The notes below the pieces were generated by a model that saw only the letters and a program-made list of their open reading frames with translations, ran no database searches and was not told where the DNA came from. A program made the position numbers and the translations under genes. A stretch of DNA of 39,421 bases from Nitrosomonadales bacterium (lineage in GTDB: Bacteria; Pseudomonadota; Gammaproteobacteria; Burkholderiales; Gallionellaceae), in the NCBI GenBank assembly GCA_023259065.1, contig JAHFQY010000023.1:1-39421 (forward strand). The letters run 5' to 3'. This document shows positions 15,461-24,660 of the stretch, in pieces; the stretch's first letter is position 1, and each line of letters opens with the position of its first letter.

Positions 15461-17092
15461 GTGGCTGAAGCCATCGATTTCAAGAACAAGCGCGTCCTGA
15501 TCCTCGACGATGACCCGGGCATGCGCAATACCATGCGCCTTATCCTCAACACCTTTGGCGTGACGCGCTCCTATCAGGCGGCCACCGCCAACGAAGCGGT
15601 GCGCCGCATCCAGCAGGAACACTACGACATCATTTTGTCCGACTACTTTCTCGGCGAGGGGCGCGACGGTCAGCAGTTTCTCGAGGAGTTGCGCCACAAT
15701 AAGCTGATCAAGCTGTCCACCGTATTCATGATGATCACCGCCGAGCGCATTTACGAAAAGGTGGTGAGCGCGGTGGAGCTGGCGCCGGATGACTATCTCA
15801 TCAAGCCATTTTCCGGTGAGCAGTTGCGCTCACGCCTGGAGCGCACGCTGATCAAGAAAGAGGCATTTGCGCCGGTGTATGCGCTGATTGAAAGCGGCGA
15901 CCTGCGCGCGGCCATAGCGACCTGCGAAATATTGATGGAAGAAATTCCCAAATACGCCATCGATTTCACCCGCCTCAAGTGCGACCTGTGCCTTACCCTG
16001 GGGGACTACGCCGAAGCGGAGAGGGTATATCGCCAGATTCTTGAAACACGCGCCCTGCCCTGGGCGCGCATGGGCTTTGGCAAAGCGCTGTTCATGCAGG
16101 ACAAGTTTGAGGAGGCCGAAGATATTTTCGCGGAAGTTGTGGAGGACAGCCCGCAATATCTGGAGGCTTACGACTGGCTGGCCAATGCACACGAGGCCGT
16201 GGGCAAGGGCGAAGAAGCGCAGGCAGCGCTTGCCAGCGCGGTGGAGAAATCACCCAATACACTGCCCAGGCAGCGCAAGCTCGGCAATATTGCGCGCCGC
16301 AACGGCGACCTGGACACGGCAGAAAAAGCTTTTTCCACCGTGGTGGAGAAAGGCAAATATTCCTATTTTCGCAGTCCCGAGGATTACACCGAGCTGGGCG
16401 GCGTAATGGCCGACAAGGGTGACTTCAAGGAAGCGCTGAGCCTGATGGGCGAGGCGCGCAAGCAGTTCAGCAACTCGCCCGAAGCGTCCATGTGCGCAGC
16501 CGTGATGGAAAGCATGATCCATAAGAAAAGCGGCAACGACAAAGAGGCGCAGGCAGCCATCAATGAAGCACTGCACCTGCAGGAAAGCGCCAAGCTGGAC
16601 ATATCCAACACAATGAAACTCAACCTGGCCACCGCCTGCTACCAGAACGGGCGCGAGGATGCAGGCAACAGCATAGTCAGCGACCTGATCAAGAACAACC
16701 ACGAGGACAAGGCGCTGATGCAGCAGGCGGAACGCACCTTTGAAGCGCTCGGGCGCAGGGATTTCGGCATGAACCTGATCGAGAGCAGCGCAAAGGAAAT
16801 CATCCAGCTCAACAACCAGGCCGTGCGCAAGGCGCAGCAGGGCGACCTGGAAGGCGCCATTGCCATGCTCAGGGAAGCCGCCACGCGGCTGCCCGACAAT
16901 ATGCAGATCGTGCTCAATGCAGCACATGCCCTGTTGGTGTTCATCGACAAGAACGGCTGGGACCAGGACTATATGGCCGACGCCAAACGCTACCTGGAGA
17001 AGGCCAATGCCAAGGACCCCAATAATTCCAAGCTGGGCAAGCTCAACGCCATGTATCAGGACGTTGCCAAAAAATACGGCTCGGCGCGCTGA
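15461..17092 (+). CDS. Response regulator receiver domain fused to TPR repeats
   Basis: About 543 residues. An N-terminal CheY-like receiver has the acidic cluster in VLILDDDPGM, phospho-acceptor D61 in YDIILSDYFLG, T93 in MMITAER and K115 in LIKPFS. The rest is a long TPR-type helical repeat region (about residues 130-540) instead of a DNA-binding output, so signalling is by protein-protein contact. I prefer GTG at 15461 (GGGAG five bases upstream) to GTG at 15455, which overlaps that site; the difference is two residues. A histidine kinase gene follows 17 bp later and is the obvious partner. Confidence 0.92.
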   Translation: MAEAIDFKNKRVLILDDDPGMRNTMRLILNTFGVTRSYQAATANEAVRRIQQEHYDIILSDYFLGEGRDGQQFLEELRHNKLIKLSTVFMMITAERIYEKVVSAVELAPDDYLIKPFSGEQLRSRLERTLIKKEAFAPVYALIESGDLRAAIATCEILMEEIPKYAIDFTRLKCDLCLTLGDYAEAERVYRQILETRALPWARMGFGKALFMQDKFEEAEDIFAEVVEDSPQYLEAYDWLANAHEAVGKGEEAQAALASAVEKSPNTLPRQRKLGNIARRNGDLDTAEKAFSTVVEKGKYSYFRSPEDYTELGGVMADKGDFKEALSLMGEARKQFSNSPEASMCAAVMESMIHKKSGNDKEAQAAINEALHLQESAKLDISNTMKLNLATACYQNGREDAGNSIVSDLIKNNHEDKALMQQAERTFEALGRRDFGMNLIESSAKEIIQLNNQAVRKAQQGDLEGAIAMLREAATRLPDNMQIVLNAAHALLVFIDKNGWDQDYMADAKRYLEKANAKDPNNSKLGKLNAMYQDVAKKYGSAR

Positions 17093-17109
17093 GCACAACA
17101 GGAACTGTC

Positions 17110-17808
17110 ATGCCAGATACCCCTACACCAGATAAAACCCCGCCCATAGAACTCGCCACCCTGCTTGCAGGCAATATCCACGAGGTTAAAAACCTGCTGG
17201 GACAGCTGTTTCTCGGGCTGGATGAGGCCGCTGTCACGGCGCAATCCGAATGTCCCAAGCTGGCACAGCGCCTCGTTGAAATGCGCCTGACCGGGCGCCG
17301 CGTACATGATCGCCTGCTGCATATCCTGACCATATACAAGGCGGAAAGCGGCTTTTTTTCCGCCAATCTGGATGCTTATGATCCAGCGGAAATCATCGAG
17401 GACCTGGCGCTGGAAGCCAGGTCGCTGGCGGGGATCCGTTTGATTATTGAGAGCTCATCCACGGCTCATCCCAGCTGGTATTTTGACCGCTACCTGGTGG
17501 AAAGCGCCCTGACCAATGCGCTGCACAACTCCCTGCGCCATGCCGCCACGCGCATCGACATCAGCGCACGCGAGGAAGACGGCTACCTGATCCTGTGTGT
17601 GAAAGACGACGGCAAGGGTTTCCCTGCGCAACTGCTGGAGAGCGGCGCGCAGCCTTTGCACAACGGTGAGCAGGGCAGCACCGGCCTGGGGCTGTATTTT
17701 TCACGCACAGCGGCGGCAGCTCACAGCAACAAGGGAAAAAATGGTTTCGTGAAGATTGCCAATGCCGGCGCGCAGGGCGGCGCGGAATTTGCGCTATGGC
17801 TGCCTTGA
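17110..17808 (+). CDS. Soluble histidine kinase without a sensor domain
   Basis: 232 residues with only the kinase core and no membrane helix. The H-box GNIHEVKNLLGQL has H24 followed by the E and N (HExxN) of a dual kinase-phosphatase. The ATP-binding domain has N-box ALTNALHNSLRHA (136-145), G1 DDGKGFP (167-172) and G2 GSTGLGLYFS (189-198). The input must come from a partner protein. It lies 17 bp after the receiver-TPR gene, so the two form a two-component pair whose scaffold is the TPR array. Confidence 0.9.
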   Translation: MPDTPTPDKTPPIELATLLAGNIHEVKNLLGQLFLGLDEAAVTAQSECPKLAQRLVEMRLTGRRVHDRLLHILTIYKAESGFFSANLDAYDPAEIIEDLALEARSLAGIRLIIESSSTAHPSWYFDRYLVESALTNALHNSLRHAATRIDISAREEDGYLILCVKDDGKGFPAQLLESGAQPLHNGEQGSTGLGLYFSRTAAAAHSNKGKNGFVKIANAGAQGGAEFALWLP

Positions 17809-17944
17809 ATTGCTGCTGCAACTTATTGATATTCCAGCCTGGCAGGCGTATACGGGTAGCATCTATGACGGCAACTGACTACAATGCCATTAATTCCAGC
17901 GACCGGGGCTCCCACCCGGAATTAGGACATGCAGGGGCAAAACC

Positions 17945-18904
17945 GTGATTGACTCGCCAGAAATTCTCCGCCTGATTGAAACTGCCTCGCTCTTCCGCGG
18001 CATTTCGGCTGAATTGCTTGCACCGGTATTCAACAAGGCCGAGCTGGTCAAGCTCAAGTCCGGTGAAAGGCTGCTGTCTCCCGGCACCATCAATGAGCAT
18101 GTCTACATCCTGATTTCCGGCCGCCTGAATGTGCAGGCCACCCTGTCGAACATGGATGAACCCCTTGCCATGATCACCCCGGGTGAGTGCGTGGGCGAAA
18201 TGTCGGTTCTGGTGGACAGCCTGGTTTCAGCCTATGTCATCGCGGCTGCCAACTGCGAATTGATTTCCATCGACTACGCTTCTTTCTGGTCCCTCATCGA
18301 CGGCTCCAACGAGGCGGCGCGCAACATGCTCAACATCCTGGTGCAAAGGATCCGCCTCGGCAACGAGGTCATGGCGGATGGCCTGCTGCATCACGACAAC
18401 CTTCCCGACAATGACATTGTCGACAACCTGACCGGCCTGTTCAACCTCCATGGCATGCACAGGAAATTTGACCGCCTGATGCCGCGCTGTGTGGTTGGCA
18501 AGCAAAGCCTTTGCCTGATCCTGCTGGAAGTCGACGACACAGGACGCAGCCATGACAACATCGACGAGTTGCGCGGCACCCAGCCCCTGCGCAGCGTCGC
18601 ACAGGTCTTGCTGACTTTCCTGCGCCCGGATGACCACGCGGCGCGCCTGCTGGGAAAAAGATTTGCCGTGCTGCTGGCCAACTCCTCGCTTCCCGACACC
18701 TGCGCCACGGCCGAACGGCTGCGCACGGCCATCGGCAAAACTTCCATCGTGTTGCCCGACGGCAATACGCTCGCCCCCTGCACCATTTCAGCCGGAGTAT
18801 GCCTGGCCAATCCAGACGACACCTGGAACACATTGGTTGCACGTGCCGACATGGCGCTTGAACGCGCCAAGAATGCCGGGCGCAACCGCGTAGAGCGCGG
18901 CTGA
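17945..18904 (+). CDS. Cyclic-nucleotide-binding-fold protein with a degenerate GGDEF domain
   Basis: 319 residues from a GTG start. Residues about 15-140 form a CRP-like cyclic-nucleotide-binding fold. The phosphate cassette reads GECVGEMSVLVDSLVSA, where the cAMP-contacting arginine of the usual RSA is V94. Residues about 155-319 form a GGDEF fold, entered by DNLTGLFN as in active enzymes. The signature itself is LGKRF (236-240) instead of GGDEF, reversing the charge at the two key acidic positions, and no RxxD inhibitory site is seen. It should neither bind cAMP normally nor make c-di-GMP. It is probably a regulatory protein of the adjacent two-component pair, 136 bp upstream on the same strand. 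Confidence 0.88.
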   Translation: MIDSPEILRLIETASLFRGISAELLAPVFNKAELVKLKSGERLLSPGTINEHVYILISGRLNVQATLSNMDEPLAMITPGECVGEMSVLVDSLVSAYVIAAANCELISIDYASFWSLIDGSNEAARNMLNILVQRIRLGNEVMADGLLHHDNLPDNDIVDNLTGLFNLHGMHRKFDRLMPRCVVGKQSLCLILLEVDDTGRSHDNIDELRGTQPLRSVAQVLLTFLRPDDHAARLLGKRFAVLLANSSLPDTCATAERLRTAIGKTSIVLPDGNTLAPCTISAGVCLANPDDTWNTLVARADMALERAKNAGRNRVERG

Positions 18905-18934
18905 AGCGCCTGCATCAAGCACCGATGTAATAAC

Positions 18935-18960
18935 TGATGCATGCAACGGCCATTGCATCA
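18935..18960. terminator. Possible bidirectional hairpin between converging genes
   Basis: TGATGCATGCAA and TTGCATCA pair, with a two-base bulge, around CGGCCA, overlapping the stop of the methyltransferase gene. It lies between two converging genes where a shared terminator is expected, but there is no T-tract on either side. Confidence 0.3.
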
Positions 18961-19797
18961 ATGAGGTGCAGCTTTCAACACCACCAATTCACCACTGGCG
19001 TATTTGTGGCGATGCTTCAGGAAAAAATAAAAAATCTTCAAGGTGCGCAAAAAAAGATAGCGGGAAGAAATCCCACGGAAATGCGGGGGCGGTGAAAGCA
19101 CGTTCTTGAGAAAATTTCGCACCAGATAATGCGCCGGGTAATCGTCGAACAACACGCGCAACTTCATCAGATCGAAATCATGTTCGACACAATCGATCAC
19201 CGAGAACCCGGCCTCGAGCAACTTGCCGCGCAATTGCCGTACTTGAAACATCTTCATGTTGCAGCCACAAACCGCATAGGTATCAAGCCTGAAGTCCTCG
19301 GCAACATCCATCTCCAAATCATTGAACAGAAATGGCGCATCAATAAACATCCCACCGGGAAGCAGCGCACCGTGCACCTGCTTGTAGAAATCTCCCACAT
19401 CCTGAATGAACATGCTGACCGAGATGCAAATCGCCGCAGAAATCCTGGTATGCGGATGCGCAACAAGAAATGATGCCAGGTCACCCTGAAAAAAACTCAA
19501 ATTCCGGATGTTGCCGTACTGCTTCCGCGCATTCCTGATGGCCGTGGAGTCAATATCAATCCCGATCACATACTGCCCCGCGCCTGCCATACCTGCCAGG
19601 TCATTAGTACCGGCACCACTACCACAACCTATATCGAGCACTACACCGTCGGACAGCCCAGCATGACTGGAAACATGCTGAATCAGCTTCAAACGCATCT
19701 CTCGTATTGTGTCCAGACGATGAGGATGCAGACCGTTGATGCCCATGACATGCTCTAACACCTGATACGTATTAACTAGCTCGCAACTGGCTTTCAT
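18958..19797 (-). CDS. Class I SAM-dependent methyltransferase
   Basis: About 279 residues from the ATG at 19797 (GGGA six bases upstream); a GTG 12 codons earlier is possible. Motif I is GVVLDIGCGSGAGTNDLAG, followed by VIGIDIDSTAIRNARKQYG and AAICISVSMFIQDVGDFYKQ, then LLPGGMFIDAPF, giving a standard methyltransferase core in the first two thirds. The C-terminus is basic and aromatic (RTLKIFYFFLKHRHKY) and may touch the membrane. It resembles quinone- or lipid-type methyltransferases only loosely; the substrate is unknown. The upstream DNA (19834-19933) is unusually AT-rich. Confidence 0.82.
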   Translation of the reverse strand: MKASCELVNTYQVLEHVMGINGLHPHRLDTIREMRLKLIQHVSSHAGLSDGVVLDIGCGSGAGTNDLAGMAGAGQYVIGIDIDSTAIRNARKQYGNIRNLSFFQGDLASFLVAHPHTRISAAICISVSMFIQDVGDFYKQVHGALLPGGMFIDAPFLFNDLEMDVAEDFRLDTYAVCGCNMKMFQVRQLRGKLLEAGFSVIDCVEHDFDLMKLRVLFDDYPAHYLVRNFLKNVLSPPPHFRGISSRYLFLRTLKIFYFFLKHRHKYASGELVVLKAAPH

Positions 19798-19933
19798 CTC
19801 TCGTCCCAGCGAAAATGAAGTGCGAATGATCACCTAAAAACATACCGTGATACAAGCAAATATGCGCACTATGCAAAGCGCATAAATTATTAATAGCAAG
19901 TGAGTTTTTAATGTTTATGCCGAACGCATAAAA

Positions 19934-21100
19934 TCAGATATCGTCATGCCCTTTGTGGTACACCAGCACCCCGGCCAGTAGCCGCGCCAGGCCATAACTC
20001 AGGTGCATCACCAGCCAGCTGAACACATTCAGGTCACGCCATACCGAGGGCGCAACTCGGTGGGCGCTGCGCTGCATCTCGCCCAGCAAATCGGCGCGCA
20101 ACGCCGAGGCAAAGTCCGCGTCCTGCACCGCCAGATTGGCTTCGCGCGCCAGCCACAAGCTGAACGGATCGATATTGGAAGAGCCTATGGTGGCCCACTC
20201 CGAGTCCACCACCGCGACCTTGGCATGCATGAAGCTGGCGCGATATTCGTGGATTTCAATTCCGGCGCGCAACAGCTCATCGTATAAGGCCAGCGTGGCA
20301 TAGTGCTGCAGGCGGTATTCCACCTTGCCCTGCAGGAACAGCACCACGCGCACTCCGCGCCTGGCCGCCTCCAGCAAGGTGTGGAGAAAACGCCGGCCGG
20401 GGAGAAAATAGGCGTTGGCGATGATGATCTCGCGTTGCGCGCCGGCAATGGCTTTCAGGTAGGCACGCTCGATGTCGCGGCGATGGCGGAAGTTGTCGCG
20501 CATCAGGAAGGCGACCTGCTGCTGCGTGGTATGCGTGCCCAGCCTGCGGATTCTTTCGCGCGCGCCACGCCTGGGAAACTGCGTCCACGACACCAGCAGC
20601 CACAGGCGCAGCATGGAAGCATGGATGTCGCGCACCACCTCGCCCTCCACCTGCACCGCATAATCCAGGCGCGGCGCATCCAGCCCGCCGGCCGTGTCGT
20701 CGACGATGTTGATGCCGCCGATAAATCCGATATTGCCGTCTATCACGGCCAGTTTGCGATGCAGGCGGCGCAGGTGATAGCGATGCAGGCTGAAGCGGCC
20801 CACCTCCTGGCGGTGCCACATCACTTCTGTGCCTGCGCTGCGCAACTCATCCACCCAAGCCTGCGGCATATCGGCGGAGCCGAATCCATCCAGCAACAGG
20901 CGCACCGCCACACCGCGCCCTGCCGCGCGTTGCAAAGCCGCAGCAACGGCGCGGCCGCTGGCATCGTCGGCATAAATGTAGGTTTCCACGTACACCGAGT
21001 ATGAGGCATCGTCTATCGCCGCAATCAGGCGCGGGAAATATTCCTCACCATTGCGCAGCAGCGTGAGCGTGTGGCCGGCAACCTGGTATGTGCTGTTCAT
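19934..21100 (-). CDS. clsB: Cardiolipin synthase B (phospholipase D family)
   Basis: 388 residues with two HKD motifs: HRKLAVIDGNIGFIGGIN (H114, K116, D121) and HAKVAVVDSEWATIGSSN in the second half. The N-terminus has no membrane helices, unlike ClsA, which with the length (about 390-410 in the family) points to ClsB/YbhO. It joins phospholipids to make cardiolipin at the inner membrane. The C-terminal helix LSYGLARLLAGVLVYHKG may anchor it. It begins 13 bp after the endonuclease-family gene; the same ybhP-clsB order is known in Escherichia coli, so both calls support each other. Confidence 0.93.
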   Translation of the reverse strand: MNSTYQVAGHTLTLLRNGEEYFPRLIAAIDDASYSVYVETYIYADDASGRAVAAALQRAAGRGVAVRLLLDGFGSADMPQAWVDELRSAGTEVMWHRQEVGRFSLHRYHLRRLHRKLAVIDGNIGFIGGINIVDDTAGGLDAPRLDYAVQVEGEVVRDIHASMLRLWLLVSWTQFPRRGARERIRRLGTHTTQQQVAFLMRDNFRHRRDIERAYLKAIAGAQREIIIANAYFLPGRRFLHTLLEAARRGVRVVLFLQGKVEYRLQHYATLALYDELLRAGIEIHEYRASFMHAKVAVVDSEWATIGSSNIDPFSLWLAREANLAVQDADFASALRADLLGEMQRSAHRVAPSVWRDLNVFSWLVMHLSYGLARLLAGVLVYHKGHDDI

Positions 21101-21113
21101 GATCGCATCCGGC

Positions 21114-21869
21114 TTATGGCTGGGGCAAAACCAGGGTGGCCGACAAGGCGGCATGATCGGAAATCTTGTTCCACGGATAGTGCGCATGCACCTCTGTCTG
21201 CTGCACATCCAGCCCGCGCACGTAAATCCGGTCCATGCGCAGCAGCGGAAACCCGCATGGATAGGTGCGCGCCAGCTTGCCCGTGCTGGACATGAAGACT
21301 TCCCGCAGGTGCAGCTCCTGCGCCAGCAGGCGGCAGCCATGATTGCGCCAATCGTTGAAGTCGCCGGCAATGATCAGCGGCGCATCGGCAGGCACGACAC
21401 GCTGTACACGATCGACCAGCGCTTCCATTTGCCGGTTGCGGCCGCGCGCAAACAAACCCAGATGCACGCACAGTGCATGCAGGACTTTCTCGCTACCGGG
21501 AATTTCCATCTCGCAGTGCAGCACGCCACGGCTCTCGAAACGGTGCGCGGAAATATCCTGGTTGTCCCACTTCAAAATCGGGTAGCGACTGAGTATGGCA
21601 TTGCCGTGGTGGCCAGATTCATACACTGAATTCTTGCCGTAAGCGTGATGCAGCCAGCCCTCATGCGCGAGGAACTCGTGCTGCGGATGCGCGTTCTCGA
21701 TGTGGTGCCGCGGCCTGGCACGCCGGTCCGCCCCCTTTACCTCCTGCAGGAAAACGATATCCGCATCGAGCGCGCGCAAGCGTTCTCGCAGGGCATGCAG
21801 CACAAAGCGCCGGTTGAATTGCGAATAGCCCTTGTGAATATTGTAGGTGGCGATTTTTAGCGTGGACAA
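21114..21869 (-). CDS. ybhP: Endonuclease/exonuclease/phosphatase family protein, YbhP-like
   Basis: 251 residues of the EEP superfamily. Family motifs are TYNIHKG near the N-terminus, FLQEVKG (metal-binding glutamate), IIAGDFNDW and the C-terminal KISDHAALSA (catalytic histidine). Relatives cut phosphodiester or phosphomonoester bonds in nucleic acids, phospholipids or sugar phosphates. The start is a TTG at 21869 with AGG seven bases upstream. Position directly before clsB matches the ybhP-clsB pairing of enterobacteria and suggests a phospholipid-related role, which has not been established. Confidence 0.88.
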   Translation of the reverse strand: MSTLKIATYNIHKGYSQFNRRFVLHALRERLRALDADIVFLQEVKGADRRARPRHHIENAHPQHEFLAHEGWLHHAYGKNSVYESGHHGNAILSRYPILKWDNQDISAHRFESRGVLHCEMEIPGSEKVLHALCVHLGLFARGRNRQMEALVDRVQRVVPADAPLIIAGDFNDWRNHGCRLLAQELHLREVFMSSTGKLARTYPCGFPLLRMDRIYVRGLDVQQTEVHAHYPWNKISDHAALSATLVLPQP

Positions 21870-21975
21870 GATTTATGCCTGGATAAATTTAGACACGAAG
21901 CCAATATTACCTTACCCTAGCCGCGTTGTATTTTTCGGCATCGATAAAACAGAACACCAGCAAAGGGGTATTGTT

Positions 21976-24660
21976 ATGTGGTTGATGGGATTGGTTGCGG
22001 GCGGCTTGCTGGGCTTGATAGGCGGAGGGCCTGCTGGCGGGCTTATCGGGGCGATAGGCGGCATTATTGTCAGCCTGTTTTACGGTGAAAACGAGCGCAA
22101 CAAGGCGCTATTCGAGCGCCGCATTGTCGCGCTGGAAAAAACCGTGCGCGAGCTAAACAAGCAGCTGGCGGCGCTGAATCATCCGGCCGATAGCCAGGCC
22201 ACGCCTGCAAGCACTGCGCCAGAACAAGCACCCGAGCCCGCTGCAGAAACCCCCATCCGCACCGAGGCAGCACACAGCTATCACGCGGCCACGGCCAACC
22301 TTGCCGCATCCCGCGACATCCCCGCCTCCTCCCAGCCTGATGCATCACCAGCAACACCGCGCAGCGGGGAAGCGCTGCTGCCGGAGTGGCTGCTCAAACT
22401 GTTCAAGGGCAATATTCTCGCCAAGGTCGGCGTCATTATTTTATTTTTCGGCGTGGCTTCCGGCCTAAAGCTGGCGGTGGACATGGGACTGTTCCCGGTA
22501 TCGGTGCGCCTGCTGCTGGGCGCCGTCGCCGCCATCGGCATGAGCATCTTCGGCCATAGCCGCGCGCAAAGCCCCGAGCACCGCATGTTCGGCCTGGCGC
22601 TGCAGGGCGGCGGCCTGGCCATCCTGTACCTGCTGGTGTTCTTCATGCTGTCGCGCTACCAGCTGATCGGCCCCACCCTGTCGTTCATCCTGTTCACCCT
22701 GATCGGCGTCAGCTGCATCCTGCTGGCCGCGCGGCAGGATGGACGCTCGCTGGCGGTGCTGGGAATTTCCGGCGCCTTCCTGTCGCCGGTGCTGGCGGCC
22801 AGTTCCGGCGGTAGCCAGACCACCCTGTTCAGCTACTTCCTGCTGCTCAACACCTTCATCATCGCGGTGAACTGGTTCAAGGGCTGGCGCGAGCTGAACA
22901 TCGCCGGTTTCGTGTTCACCCTGGTGATCGGCATGGCATGGGCATTCCGCTCGTATCAACCAAGCGATTTCCCGGTCTCGGAAACCTTCCTGATCCTGTT
23001 CTTCCTGCTGTACTCGGCCACGCCGGTGCTGTTCAACCTGTTCAACGCGCCCGGCCGCCTGAGCTGGGGCGACGGCATGCTGCTGTATGGCACGCCGCTC
23101 GCCGCAGCGGCCCTGCAAAACCACCTGCTGCGCGGGCAAGACATGACCCTGGCGTGGAACGCCTGTCTGGCGGGCGGCTATTACCTGCTGCTGTGGTGGG
23201 CAATCTATCGGCGGCCAAATGCGGAAACCGTGTGGCTGGAGAAAAGCCTGCTCGCCGTGGCCATCGGCTTCTTCACCCTGGCCATACCGCTCGCCTTCAA
23301 CGCCCAGCTCACCGCCGCCTTCTGGACACTGGAGGGCTTTGGCGTGCTGTACCTGGGCGTGCAGCAGGACCGCTTCCTGGCGCGCCTGTTCGGCGGCGCC
23401 ATGCAGTATCTGGCCGGCATTTATTTCTGGTTGCACCTGGGTGAGTTGCAACACGCCCTGCCAGTCGTCAACGATGTCTACATCGGCTGCTTTATCGTGG
23501 TGATCGCGGCGCTCTCCAGCGCCCTGATCCTGCAGCGTTCCAGCAATGCGGACAGCCAGCGCTATGCGCCGGTGTTCTTGTACTGGGGCATGGCCTGGTG
23601 GTTTGTCTCCGGCTGGGAAGAGATCGAGCGCTTCGCCGCCCCGGCGGCGCAGCTGCCAAACTGGCTGGCCCTGTGCGTTGCGAGTTTCGTGGCGCTGGAC
23701 TGGCTGGGCAGCCGGCGCGACTGGCACGCCATGCGCCAGACTGCGCTGTTGCTGCTGCCGGTGGCAGCGCTGGCCGCGCTGCAGGCTTTCCTCGGCTACG
23801 GCCATGCACTCTATGGCATGCTGGCCCTGATGCTGCCGCTGGCGCTGGCTGCACACTACTGGCTGTTGCATCGCCATGATCGTGACAAACTGCCCGCGCT
23901 CAATCTGGAACGGCACGCGCTCGGCTACTGGCTGCTGCTGGTGCTGGCCGGCAGCGAGCTGGACTGGGTGGCGCAACAACTGGCCCCCGGCGTCGGCCTG
24001 TGGTCACTACTGGCCTGGGGCATCACCGGGGCGGCCGGCATATTGCTCAGCCTGCGCGGCGTGCAACAAGGCAGCTGGCCGTTTGCGCAACAGGCCAGCG
24101 CCTACACCGGCGCCCTGCAATACCCGGTGGCACTGGTGCTGTTCGTGTGGCTGCTGACCACCAATTTCACCCATGCCGGCAATGGCAGCGGCCTGCCGTA
24201 TCTGCCCGTGCTGAATGTGTTCGACCTGACGCAACTGCTGGTGCTGTTTGCATTGTGGCGCTGGGCACGCAGCGCGGGCAACAACGCGGTTCTCCCCGGC
24301 GTACATGTCGCGGCTTTCCTGTGGAGCAGCACCGAAGCGGCCCGCATCGCCCACCACTGGGGCGGAGTGCCGTTTACACCCGAGGCCATGTTCCACTCCT
24401 CCATGCTGCAAGCCACCCTGTCGCTGCTGTGGACGAGCATCGCCATGGGCCTGATGATCTTCGCCTCGCAGCGCGCCTTGCGCGCATTATGGTTTGGCGG
24501 TTTTGGTTTGCTGGCGGTGGTGGGAGTGAAGCTGATGATGGTGGACCTGGCCAGCAAAGGCACGGTGACATGGACGCTGTCGCTGATTGGCATTGCACTG
24601 CTGGTGATTGCGGCGAGTTATTTTTCGCCGGCGCCGCCTAAGGTGGGGGCTAATCGTTAG
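21976..24660 (+). CDS. DUF2339 polytopic membrane protein
   Basis: 894 residues. The N-terminus has a glycine-rich hydrophobic segment (GGLLGLIGGGPAGGLIGAIGG), then a short coiled coil (ALFERRIVALEKTVRELNKQ) and an alanine/proline linker. From GNILAKVGVIILFFGVASG (about residue 144) onwards there are more than twenty closely packed hydrophobic helices, the DUF2339 layout. Function of this family is unknown. I use the ATG at 21976, nine bases after AAGGGG; a frame open from 21847 overlaps ybhP. It is divergent from ybhP. Confidence 0.88.
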   Translation: MWLMGLVAGGLLGLIGGGPAGGLIGAIGGIIVSLFYGENERNKALFERRIVALEKTVRELNKQLAALNHPADSQATPASTAPEQAPEPAAETPIRTEAAHSYHAATANLAASRDIPASSQPDASPATPRSGEALLPEWLLKLFKGNILAKVGVIILFFGVASGLKLAVDMGLFPVSVRLLLGAVAAIGMSIFGHSRAQSPEHRMFGLALQGGGLAILYLLVFFMLSRYQLIGPTLSFILFTLIGVSCILLAARQDGRSLAVLGISGAFLSPVLAASSGGSQTTLFSYFLLLNTFIIAVNWFKGWRELNIAGFVFTLVIGMAWAFRSYQPSDFPVSETFLILFFLLYSATPVLFNLFNAPGRLSWGDGMLLYGTPLAAAALQNHLLRGQDMTLAWNACLAGGYYLLLWWAIYRRPNAETVWLEKSLLAVAIGFFTLAIPLAFNAQLTAAFWTLEGFGVLYLGVQQDRFLARLFGGAMQYLAGIYFWLHLGELQHALPVVNDVYIGCFIVVIAALSSALILQRSSNADSQRYAPVFLYWGMAWWFVSGWEEIERFAAPAAQLPNWLALCVASFVALDWLGSRRDWHAMRQTALLLLPVAALAALQAFLGYGHALYGMLALMLPLALAAHYWLLHRHDRDKLPALNLERHALGYWLLLVLAGSELDWVAQQLAPGVGLWSLLAWGITGAAGILLSLRGVQQGSWPFAQQASAYTGALQYPVALVLFVWLLTTNFTHAGNGSGLPYLPVLNVFDLTQLLVLFALWRWARSAGNNAVLPGVHVAAFLWSSTEAARIAHHWGGVPFTPEAMFHSSMLQATLSLLWTSIAMGLMIFASQRALRALWFGGFGLLAVVGVKLMMVDLASKGTVTWTLSLIGIALLVIAASYFSPAPPKVGANR

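Noticed and set aside
22465-23979. 504-codon minus-strand open frame opposite the DUF2339 gene
   Set aside because: Glutamine/histidine/arginine-rich shadow of leucine codons in the membrane protein.
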